A stretch of 64,000 nt of DNA, from assembly GCA_940671915.1 (NCBI GenBank), contig CALNVZ010003426.1, positions 21,591,247 through 21,655,246 of the forward strand, read 5' to 3'. How positions within the stretch are numbered: position 1 is the stretch's first letter; each line of letters begins with the position of its first letter. The notes under the pieces were generated by a model. It ran no database searches and was not told the DNA's origin. It worked only from the letters and a program-made list of their open reading frames with translations. The DNA is from Paracentrotus lividus. Taxonomy: Eukaryota > Echinodermata > Echinoidea > Camarodonta > Echinidae. Below are positions 53,877 through 64,000 of this stretch, one piece after another. The position numbers were made by a program, and so were the translations under genes.

Positions 53877-54074
53877 GGTATAAGCCAATATTTTTTTGCC
53901 TACAGATAATTTCACGATTTTTGACTAGTTTGGGGAATTCGCGAGTAAATAATTTCGTGGTTTTTGTGATGTTTTCATTACTCAATACCCTTATAGTGAA
54001 GTGGAAATTTTCTCAAAGATGGACTCGCGAAATTGCAAAAATAAAATCACTGCGAAAATAATCACTTATACAGT
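53877..54074. mobile_element. Foldback MITE, 'TTTTCGCG' family, copy g
   Basis: From GGTATAAGCCAATATTTTTT to ATCACTTATACAGTA. It includes GACTAGTTTGGGGAATTCGC and GACTCGCGAAATTGC shared with copies a and b. Confidence 0.85.
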
Positions 54075-57000
54075 AAGGTTATGTTGAGCAAAGTGAATAC
54101 GACTTACCTGCTGAGTTGTGCATCCAAATCCAAGTTAACATGAAAGAAAAGGAGGAAAGAAAGAAAAGAAAATGGTTATTATATTAGCCTTTTTTTAATG
54201 GTACATCTTCTTCTTTTTTTCTTTTTCCTGTTTGAATAATCTTGAGTTCTGAAAAAAAAATCCACATAATAAAAATATGCTGCACTAAATGATCAAGCAC
54301 AAAAGTAGATGAAAATTAACATAGAAAATCAAGCTATCAGCAATAGTCTCTAAGCATGATAAATCTGATGTTGAACTCTTCAGGGTCAGGAGATTATCAT
54401 TTAGTAGTGTGTCCCTTCAAAAGCAGGGAATTCAAATCAAAACAGAGCATTATTTTTTTTATAATTTTGAAATTGGATACACATATGTCTGGCTACATTG
54501 TGAAGTTTTCAAACCCCTGTGTAAATCAAACCTACACCAAACAATAACTGACAATATCTTGGCCATTGTAAGTCTTGTTGGTTGGTGCGATTAGGGTAGG
54601 AATAGCCAAGATTATTATTCGGATGTGATATGGGCCATGCCTCGCCTTCAAGGTCAAGACCGACTGTCATTGAGCTTGTCCCTTCAAAGCCAAAGAATTT
54701 AAATTAATCCTGAAAGCTTCTTGCATCCTTAAGATAAATCCTTCACAACCATTGACAGTAACTGGAACAGGAACAACATATGCTAAGCCCTTTGTGCAAC
54801 CTATATCTGTGGTACATTTACATAACATGGCTTAGAACCAAAAGGGCGATATTACCATTGATTTTGTAGAGTAATAGTGTCCTTCTGGTCCTCAACGGAA
54901 TATCTGTAAGATGCAATAACGCCTTTCTGGCTCTCAACAGATGATATAAGCTTTCATTCTCCATTGCATAGGTAATGGGGACTACTGGCATTCAAGTTTT
55001 TTGTGGATCAATTTTTTTTTTTTTTTTACTAGAATTTTACTACATCTTTACTTTTAAATACAATTCAATCACATGCAATACTCATCTTTTTTGTTTCCAA
55101 ATAATGAAATAAACAATTACAATCTTATATTGATGCAAAATATCACAATATCATAATGATAATAAAAGGAAATGCATGAGCAAAAATCTAGTACTTAATT
55201 GCTATATTATGCATACATCCCATTGATTGATGTAGCATTCACGATGTCTGATATTACTGGTACATGTAAGACTGCTGTTATGGATGTGTTCTTTGGATAT
55301 TATACATTTTTAGATAAATGCTTAGATTGTTTATGTTGTTATACTTTACATGTACAATGGAAAACATATTTTTTTATTGTAAAAAGTGTTTTATTTTATT
55401 GAATAGTGTTTGATATTTCTATAAAGTGGGTAAACCAGGATTTCTTTTGCATTTTTAAAATCTTATTTGGTACTGTAGATCTTGAGATACGGTCAGTTTC
55501 CTACAATCAAGAAAAATATTGGTTTTGCACATAATGGTTATGAAATCAGCTATCCAGAACAATGGATTTGTGTAATTTTGATTCTATTCTCAACTCACAA
55601 ATTCAGCGAAACTTTTATTTTACAGATGAAAATTGTACAAAATAAAGTGCATTAGCAAGAAAAATCTTTTGGTTTTAATATAGTATGACATACACACATC
55701 ATTTCAGAAAATTTCACACCAAAATTATTTCATCCCCAGTTGTATCATTTTTTTTTAAATACAGACTGTATACACATGTAGCAATGAAAATGGGAAAAAA
55801 ATGGGAACATGTTCCAGTGCCCTCCTATCTCATATAAATCTAAAAAATCAAGTAATCGTCCCTGCCTTATGAAGTGTGACTTTATAAAAAAAAATTGTGA
55901 GTTAAAATGCCCTTCTGGCTTTGAATAGATAAAATAGACCTTGCTTCCTGTCCGAGCATGATAGGATTCCTTAACGAAGTCCGCAGGGAGGCCATTTACA
56001 AGACTCATGCTGCGCCTAATTAAATAAATACTGCCCTCTCCAGGTAATGAAGCATCATTTATCTCTTGTGACTAGAGGCTACAAGTAAGATGTACTGGAC
56101 AAAACAGATGAAAGATAAATATATGTGAGGGAGCTTAACCTGTTGGAGATGAGCTGATTTGGCTACAACACACATTTCCCATAGACCTCAGCCCGAATAT
56201 ATTCGGGCTCAGTCCCCAATGGGTTAATAAAAACATAACGTTTCCCCTTTCCATATAACCTGGTTTTTAAAAAATATGAAACTTCAAAAATGGTACATCA
56301 TTGTAACCCATAATTCAAGTTTTCTAGCATTACAAATTGGTAGCAGTAATTCATGTTTTCGGCATGTTTTATTTTATATTTCATAATAGACTGCCCTTCC
56401 AAATATATCTTACAAATGTCCTGATTCATTAGGTGATTACAAGCGGTTTGAGGAGAAAGCTGGAAGGCTTATAATAGAAAGCAAAACTTGTATGGACAGT
56501 TTATTGCAGTTTGAGAGGTACAAGGTCACCATTCTTTACATCATGAAATGGATTCCACATTGTTAATGGTATGGTAGAGATGAGTTTATCTACACTTCAT
56601 ATTCCTAAGACCAACATTTTTGCGCTAAATAGTAGGATTTTAATTACATTAAAAATGTAAAGCCATTATACATGTAGCCCTTCATTGTAACACCATATTT
56701 TACTCCCTTTTTACCTTTATCTGAAGGCAATAAGTGTGTTTACACATATCAAGGAGATATTATAGTGACCATGATCATATAGGTACATGTTATTTAATGC
56801 CCTTCTTGCTTTCAGCATACAGTACATTGTATATATCCAGTCCATTTCTTGGACAAATTGATTTAAACATAGGAAACTGAACATGCTTATGACATCTAGC
56901 GTATAATTTTACAGCCCTGAATTTTACCTGCATGTAGGTGTGCCTGAAATGAATGAAAAACTGTCCCTAATCCCTTGTGGATGTGCACAAAAAATATTAA

Positions 57001-57200
57001 GTTCTTCTTGTTTTACTCAAAATGAACATGGACTTTACTATATATATATACTGATTTACACCCTAATTTAGCTAGCAAGGTAGCCAGCCATTAGTGAAGC
57101 CATGATGCTAGTAGCTCAATGAACAAACCTAACATCTGCCATTCCTACACATCCGGCTCAGGTATGGAACAGAGTTCAACAATCGCCATAGAAACAGAGC
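54075..57200. other. Upstream region, AT-rich, with motif cluster
   Basis: No gene. Holds a strong isolated minus-strand donor (54113), four arms of the CCTTCTGG hairpin family (54879, 54921, 55907, 56797) and a 20-bp perfect palindrome (56190-56209). Confidence 0.55.
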
Positions 57201-59487
57201 AGGGCTTGGGGACATTCATGATTAATGACACTGTACTCAAATCGATGAAGATAAATTGTGAGTTTCAGGCAAATATCTGTCATTTATTATGATGAAAAGA
57301 GGAAATAGAGAACAATGCAAGTATAGTGCATGAATGCATTGCACAAATGAAAATTTTCCTTTTCCTTTTTTTGGGTGGGGGTATAGGCCTAATAAAAACT
57401 CTAGATCAAATCTTTGTATAAAAAAAAAATTAATGACATACAAATTTCACTGAAATAGGTTGAAGCACACAGTTAACATTTTCCATGATAAAAGCAATTT
57501 AGATCTGGCCAATAAAAATAGCTCTATCTTATGAAAACAAACAGTCCACTTAAGTCACTGCAAAGAAAACTCGCTTTCAAATATGAAATCCCAATTTAGC
57601 TTCACAACCAAAACAGTTTTTGTACCTTTCCATGAAAATCAATATCTTTAACGTCCCCATATTTTGTAAATACGTAGTTTGATATCGATTTTTAAATCAA
57701 CATGCAACTGAGGTATGTGCCACATTTACATTTTCACTGTAAATATATTGTGATTGATTTTTTTTTTTCTTTTTGTTTCCCTTCTCTGTGCTATGTATAG
57801 TCAATCAATTCTCAAATATAGAAGTTAAATTGATTCAATGCCTACAACTTCAATAAAATGTAAGTTGAGTGACATTCTATATTTGAATATTGTCTGCTAT
57901 AAGTCAGAATGGCATGATATTTTAAAAGTTTTAAAATTTTGATAGCACCTTTCAGCCCTGAACCCTTTACATGTACATGCCACATTAATTCTCATTTTAT
58001 TTTTTAAGTTTAAAAATTTACATTGAATGTAAACATACCTGTACATGTAGGTACAATCTTTTTACATCAAAATTAAGGAATTGGGATTACAATCTAAGAA
58101 AAAAATTTAATTTCATCTCAAAATAACCAACGGTCAATGAAAATCTTCCTTTTTTCCCCCATTTTACAATTGAAATTATACAGTCTGTTTCAAATAAAAT
58201 GGTACAAGTGGAAAACATTTTGTTATAGTATGAAGATTAATCACAGCCTGCTACTGTTTGGTGTTTTCATAAAGCAGGAAGATCAGACTTTCACCTGCAA
58301 TTTTTTTCATCACATTTGGTGTTCACACCTAAATATTTTTTACCTGACTGTACCATTTTTTTGGACACAGACTGTACAATTTGTGAGAATTCCCCAACTC
58401 CCTTTACAGCCTGCACTGTCCCTTTAACACTTTCTCCGTATCAACATTTTTTATTCACGTCTGCCAGTTTTTTTTTCAAGTGCTGGAGCGAGTCCGTGCA
58501 CACCTTTTCAATGCAAATTCAAAATCGACAGTTCTTGCGACGTGATCCGCTTCCCGCTTCATTCGGATTCTGACGGGAAAATCGGTTAAGTGTCTGTTAT
58601 GTCTAGCCCCCAATCTTCTTTTACCTCCAAGACGAGAGTAAAAGGGCTTACAGTGAGACCAAGCACGAATATTTATGCTCCAAAAAAACACTTTTTCCTT
58701 GCGCTCTCCAAGAAGAGGATTTTATTATGAGGGAAGTAATTGCTTTTTGACTGCCTAGTCCCACAAGTTAAATGCCATCTTTGCCTCAATATGAGGGTGT
58801 ATTTTGCGTAATACTGTTTTCAGAAATGATTTGATGTTTTTATATAAAGCAGTTTTCTTTGCATTGTACGTTTTACGAATATATCATTCTGCTGTATTGG
58901 TGGTGATAAATTTGAATCAATTAAATTTGATACTTCTGGATCTGGATGTCTACTTTCACAAATCCATTCACATTTAGGATAATAAAACATCAACACAATG
59001 TACTCTACAGATATATCATCTGTTATTAGCGATAACTTATCTTTACAGTGTGTCCCATAAAAATGTATATTAGTACTCAACTTTGAGGATGTCATGCTTC
59101 ATTTCAGTTTTATAGGAGTGAGTATTTTTTAGTTAATATCAATTCAAAGTGTAAAATATAGGATTTTTATATACACCTAATAAAAGCCTTGATCACCTTA
59201 ATAGAAAAGAGAAAACAGTGTAACATAGGCAAAGGCCTGACTTCTACTTGAATCCTGAATTCTTGTAAAGGTTACACAACCTCTTGTACCTCTGTAGTCT
59301 GTAGAGTCAGACATCATTGATTTGATACTAGCAATATATCAACTAAAATATTCAAAAAATAATAATAAAAAAAAAAAAGAAAAAAAAAGTTATGAAGTTT
59401 TGAGCTAGGTCTAAATTTGTTAGTCTCTATCAGTACGAAATAAAGAGCGGCTACTACTACAAGGTCTATGGGCTGAGATGAATAGTC
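57201..59487. other. Upstream region, AT-rich
   Basis: A patch at 58480-58700 is less AT-rich and contains a minus-strand CATAAATATT and a donor-like GGAG|GTAAAAG. It could be an alternative first exon but nothing confirms it. Otherwise nothing seen. Confidence 0.4.
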
Positions 59488-59680
59488 TACTGTATACGCC
59501 ATATATTTTGTGTCCATATATTTTTGTGATTTTGCTTCAAGAAGGCGAATTCACGAGAATATATTTTTGCAAATTTATTGCATTTGAATCCAATTTGTAC
59601 AGTAATAGCAGGAGGTGAAAATTTTTGTAGTCAGTAAGACGTGAAATTTGCAAAAAATGAAAGCACCGCAAAATATTTAG
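59488..59680. mobile_element. Foldback MITE, 'TTTTCGCG' family, copy h (decayed)
   Basis: CTACTGTATACGCCATATAT onward, with GGCGAATTCACGAGAATATA inside. Right end poorly preserved. Confidence 0.55.
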
Positions 59681-60000
59681 CATATTCTCTGTTTTCTGTG
59701 TTATGGTCGAAAAGGGTCTGTGGAGGCGAACCAGCTAAGAGTAGCCAGATTTTTGGAAAGAATTGCGGGACATGTATCAATATCGAAACACAAGTTGAAG
59801 ACGGGACCGCAAAAAACCTCAGCATCGGAGATGAAACCTCTAGGATCTCTTTCATATTTGCTCGGGAGACGGAGTAATCTGTCTCCTCGCGAGTTCCATC
59901 GTCAAGGAAACGGAGTAATTGACAGAGCAAATTGCAGTAACCTAAGACTAGCCCTGCTATTCAGGAGGTTGTAATATATCACTCGGTCGTGGTACACCAA

Positions 60001-60600
60001 GCTATACTCCCGACATTCTCCTCTTTTATCCCACTGTCTTCATTATTTTCTATCTTTTCTTCAGGTTTTAATATCGGATTCATTTTTCTTTTCCTGTGTA
60101 TTCTCATGTAGACTCAAATTTCACCGCTGCATGGTCACCTTTTCAGCAATCCGCTCCTCTCTCTTATCATGATTTTAATGTCCCCAGCGTTTCTCCTCAA
60201 ATCTTTCCCTCCTCAATTATCTCTGTCTGAATTTTCTCTTTCTGCTAACATCTCAATTTGGGACTGTTTTTTCTTTGGATTCAATAGATGGATTTTGATT
60301 TTTTTATTTTTTTATTTTTTTTTGTCTGCCTTCTCATATCAGCTCATGTCTTGACACTGTATAGTCACTCTCCAGTGTGTGCTCTTTTATTTTCTCCCCA
60401 TTTTGATATTGTTTCTCTCTTTTCTACAAATTCAACATTGAAATCGTATTTTTTCTGTTTTTTTACGTCGTTTCACATTTCAACTATTATTGTCACGTCA
60501 CTTTTCTGCAATTCACCAAGACCTTTCCCTCCCTCTGTTATCTTTCTGTATTTCTCTTCTCCTTCTTCCCCAGATTAAAACTTGGGATTTACATTTTCTT
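60001..60600. repeat. 600-bp pyrimidine-rich tract
   Basis: The plus strand is strongly T+C rich throughout. Degenerate internal repeats: TTTCCCTCCTCAATTATCTC and TTTCCCTCCCTCTGTTATCT, each followed by a TCTG...TTTCTCTT stretch and (C)TTGGGA. No coding. Confidence 0.65.
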
Positions 60601-61197
60601 ATGTAGGATCATGTTCCAAATATGTGCATTGTCACTTTCCTGTGATATGTTTGTCTCTCCTATTCATTTCCATGAAGCGTTTTGGTAAACCTCAAAAGAC
60701 AGAAGATATCAGTTATCCGATGCACTGAAGATACCATTCTTCAGCCCAATGTCATGATTTGAAAGAAGTTTGATTGAAAAAGACATTTTCAAACTCTCCT
60801 TTCAAAGTTAGATTACACAAGAGCTACATAAATCAGAGTTAAGTTATAAATGCCCTTTTCAACAGGCAAAAGAACATAGTCATACAATCTTTAACCAGTT
60901 GTCAATTCAAACATGTTTAAATTTTTTGAAAGCTTGGAACTCACAAGGGGCACCCTTTTGAGAAAATGCATTCTCTAAAAAAATTGCCTTTCAGATTTCA
61001 GAAATTCAATTAACAAATTACTAGAGTGAACCTACCTCCTGTTTTCAGTTGCTATAGTTGTTGTTTTTTGTTTGTTTGGGTTTTCTTTTTTGTTCTCAGA
61101 TTTAGTAAAGAAAAGACGATAAATCTATTATTTAAAGTGGGCATAATATTGTAAAAGACTGCATGGTTAGAATGTTGCATTCTGGGATAGGAATGTT

Positions 61198-61222
61198 ACA
61201 AGATACAAGATACAAGATATTT
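61198..61222. repeat. (ATACAAG)n tract
   Basis: AAGATACAAGATACAAGATA followed by TTTTATTAGG, resembling a LINE/SINE 3' terminus. No body identified. Confidence 0.6.
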
Positions 61223-61915
61223 TATTAGGTCTTTGTAAACATAGTTGCATAGAAATTCGTATTCCACTGGTATTGCAAAAGAAGTAAGAAAAATACATAA
61301 AAAACAAGATCTAGACAGTATAGGAAAAAAGGAAAAAAAACATGTGCGAAAGAAATCTAACGAATGTTGACAGTTTGAGGAGTTCTGGACACGAGGTGGC
61401 GATATACAGGGATGCTGCAGCAAAGTATTAGTTTAGTACACCTAAATAATTTTTATCTTACAACCCTACAAGCATGTACATCAATTCTGTTGGCAAAAAA
61501 AAAAAGAGAGCCGAAAGGGAGCTGGAGGGGTGTTAAAGATGTAACACTTCAGACAGCCTCAATGCCCCAATGGCTCTCAACACTTTACATGAAATAGAAC
61601 AGTTTAAGCAAATTGACAAATCAGTCTCCCAGCCATCGTGACAGTTAATGCAAGATTAAACAGTGGAAAGATTTGACATGACTTTTTGATGGAAATTGTT
61701 TTCACAAGAAGGGAAGAAAAGCATTAGCATGTCAACTCACAGTAACCAGAAGAGCATTATATCATAATTTTTCATGGAATACTGGAGACTTAACAGAAGA
61801 TGTCATTTTACTCCCATGCATGAAGCCCCTGGCTAAGAAAACTATGATTTATGATATGCTTTATATCAATGACATTTCATCTTCCAAATTTTGTCCTGGG
61901 GCTAAGGGTGTGTTC

Positions 61916-62416
61916 AATGTTCATTTTCATATATAAACGCCAACATGAATCATGATACAAAACACAATTACAAAATACAAAAAAACAAAAACGTGATCAG
62001 CGGTACACTGTTCAGTGTCGATAATTTAAAGCTGGTTATACGTCCATCGTCTTTAAATTCCCTGCTCTCAAAAACAAACATCTGCGCTTTTTTTCTTCAC
62101 TTGCACCAAAAGCTTCCACTGCGAGAGTACATTTAAATACCTTTGAAAACTTAATTGTGTTCATGCAGTGTCGCCTTTCGTTGCATTCGCGATAATCGAG
62201 GTCGTAAAATCAAAGGTGATCGTGATTCAAAATGCATCTTTTTCGGCGTTTAAATTGTCCTCCGAATGGAGATCTGAAACACGTTTACTTTTACGACCGG
62301 GAATGGGGACAATGAACACTCACTTTGTTTCTCTTTATATCAGCGTTTTGATATTGCGTTTTGTATCATGATTCAAGTTGGCGTTTAAAATTTGAAAATG
62401 AACATTGAACACACCC
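61916..62416. mobile_element. Harbinger-like MITE, copy 2
   Basis: Same family and length as 52735-53236, flanked by TAA on both sides. Inner words such as GGAGATCTGAAACA and ACTTTTACGACCGGGAATGG are shared with copy 1. Confidence 0.9.
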
Positions 62417-63767
62417 TAAATCAGACAATGAGGAAAACACAGAGATTGAAAAATACAAATTTTCAAGAACTATTTTAAGAAGGGATTATCTGACTGTAAG
62501 ACTATTTTATTTTCCGATTCTAGTCGTAGAAATGTAAAATGCTAAAAGTTCTCTTGAAGTATTCTGTAAATTTTGTGACCAGATGACAAATTCAAAGAGT
62601 TTAGTTCTGAAAAAAATGTTAGTTTTAAAGGGACGTATAATTGATAAAACATGGGGAATTCACCTTATCTCGGATGAAATGATAACATTCCAATCAGAGC
62701 CTGAGGCATGTTGCGTAATCACCAGCGACAGGATGTCTGGAGCACTGATCTCTTAATCCTTCATGGCTAGACTAACTAACCAGAAGTCCGAAGTAAATCT
62801 ATCCTATGTTTTTTTTAAATGGAGCATTATACAAGTCTTCTCTTTGAATTAATACGAAGAGACCCGTTGAGAGTCTATGAACTAAGAATTGGTGAGGACT
62901 GGAGATCGAAGTACGGACCCTATTTACTAAATGAATTCGGTCACCTTCGTCATGTTCGTGCTGTCCGAATGTTAATCCCCAGTAGTCCGACCTTGCGTAA
63001 CCGCCTCACTGTGGATTGTGTATGAGTCAATGGAGCTCAAGAAAAACGCGCATTCCCCACGATCTCCGACTTGCGAGGGCCTTTAAAGGATAAGCTAGAG
63101 TATTCATAACTATAGTATTTTTCAATGGAAGGAGATATCAACTTGACATGTTGTGAACAGTTTGCTCTGTCCTCATAATAAATCTTTTTTTTTTTCTTTT
63201 AATGCAAAAGGAATAAAATTAAGGAAAGAAGCTTCATCCTAAAATGTCTTATTCTACAGAGTTGCTATCCTGTCAGTCTACAAAATCAAACAAACACCAA
63301 AACATACAAGAGGGGCATGACAATTATGATTGTACAAATATATGGTTACCCAGTATTAACTGGGGCTGCAATATTTCTGTAACGCCAATACAGGGAACAT
63401 TATAGGTGTGAAGTACCACTATTGCATTACGTGAGCTACCGACTCGTTAATGCCATGAGCATCGATGAGTACCTGTGTGACGATGGCGGCATTTAAACTC
63501 TGTCATCACTTTAAGTGTTTCTTATAATCTTTAACCGTCATCTTTGAGAATGCTAATTAGCTTGTGTTCTTTGATCGCCCTGCAACAGAAGGGGCAACTG
63601 AGCGGTTATAATATGTAAAGTAATGGTTAAACCTATAAAGTTGAACATATACTGCCACATGCATCCAGAAAGCAGGCATGGCATAGAAGCATTATTGAAA
63701 GTGGTTCTAGATACATGTAATGTACAAGATAAGCCTACATGTATATGTGATACGTCTTGTCGAAATG
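62417..63767. other. Upstream region
   Basis: The plus-strand frame 62819-63025 has ordinary composition and no recognisable similarity. No other feature. Confidence 0.5.
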
Positions 63768-63990
63768 AGAGAGAAGTCGCAGATCAAAGATCCGAGTAAA
63801 TCGACAAACTAATAAAAAACTCAAAATTTTGAGGAAATTTTTTTTGTTGGATTTTCTGGTTCTACCATGCTTCATCTTTGCTCTGTTAAAAAAATGAGTG
63901 CAAATGATAACGGAAAGTGGTAAAAAAGCAGTTTTTCGGCGAGTGTTTTTTTCGGTCATAATTTTTTTTTTCCGGACATACAAGCGCACG
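63768..63990. mobile_element. Foldback element, GAGACG family, partial relative
   Basis: GAGAAGTCGCAGATCAAAGA, AAAATGAGTGCAAATGATAA and the intervening GATTTTCTG block align with 34062-34215. It may continue past the window end. Confidence 0.65.
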
Positions 63991-64000
63991 TCCACGCTCA

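Noticed and set aside
53559-53915. Minus-strand frame with a Leu/Phe-rich run that looks like a transmembrane helix
   Set aside because: The run is translation of the (AAT)n microsatellite; no PDE3 membrane-segment similarity.
58480-58700. Alternative PDE3 promoter and first exon (TATA-like CATAAATATT, donor-like GGAG|GTAAAAG)
   Set aside because: Both signals are weak and common; no coding similarity or transcript support.
59631-59974. Overlapping plausible frames on both strands
   Set aside because: They overlap a decayed foldback element and neither strand has supporting similarity.
62819-63025. Plus-strand 68-residue frame starting MEHYTSLLFELIRR
   Set aside because: Looks protein-like but has no recognisable family, no splice partners and ordinary length for a chance frame.

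Overview
The window looks like nuclear DNA of a marine invertebrate deuterostome, most likely a sea urchin or close relative. It is AT-rich, intron-rich and full of short inverted-repeat transposons. It also carries a tRNA-derived SINE and a DIRS-type retroelement of the kinds common in echinoderm genomes. The species assignment is inference; the gene content is firmer.

One host gene can be recognised. It is a class III (cGMP-inhibited type) cyclic nucleotide phosphodiesterase, the single-copy counterpart of vertebrate PDE3A/PDE3B, on the minus strand from about 44787 down to 5214. I placed 14 coding exons plus one probable acidic cassette exon from splice sites, phase and family similarity. 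All phases close: exons 1-14 sum to 4518 coding bases (1505 residues plus stop). Order 5' to 3': a 640-codon Ser/Pro/Lys/His-rich exon (42868-44787); regulatory-linker exons (34647-34904, 33844-33919, 29728-30395); catalytic exons (29097-29240, 28475-28586, 27999-28118, 27152-27342, 25563-25766, 23049-23210, 22310-22484); and acidic C-terminal exons (21426-21536, 20260-20456, cassette about 14912-14974, terminal 5214-5393). The membrane-anchoring N-terminus usual in PDE3 is not seen in the 19 kb upstream of exon 1. It is either beyond the window or absent from this isoform.

The rest is introns and flanks built from mobile and repeated DNA. The last intron holds a broken DIRS1-like tyrosine-recombinase retroelement (about 8202-13673) with inverted terminal repeats and an internal complementary region. 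Elsewhere there are foldback elements of many families: an eight-copy TA-flanked family, a TTAA-flanked piggyBac-type element, a Tc1-like element, a Harbinger-like pair and hAT-like elements. Several are nested in one another. There are also minisatellites, one carrying repeated nuclear-receptor DR1 motifs and one folded into a giant inverted hairpin.

The points most worth a second look are: the five-unit tandem duplication of the second-last PDE3 exon; the phase-preserving acidic cassette exon 9.5 kb from the terminal exon; the unusually large repetitive N-terminal exon; the readable circular junction of the DIRS element; a family of tiny hairpins sharing the core CCTTCTGGCTCTCAACAGA; and the DR1-bearing minisatellite. 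I see no RNA gene, CRISPR array, operon or prokaryotic feature.
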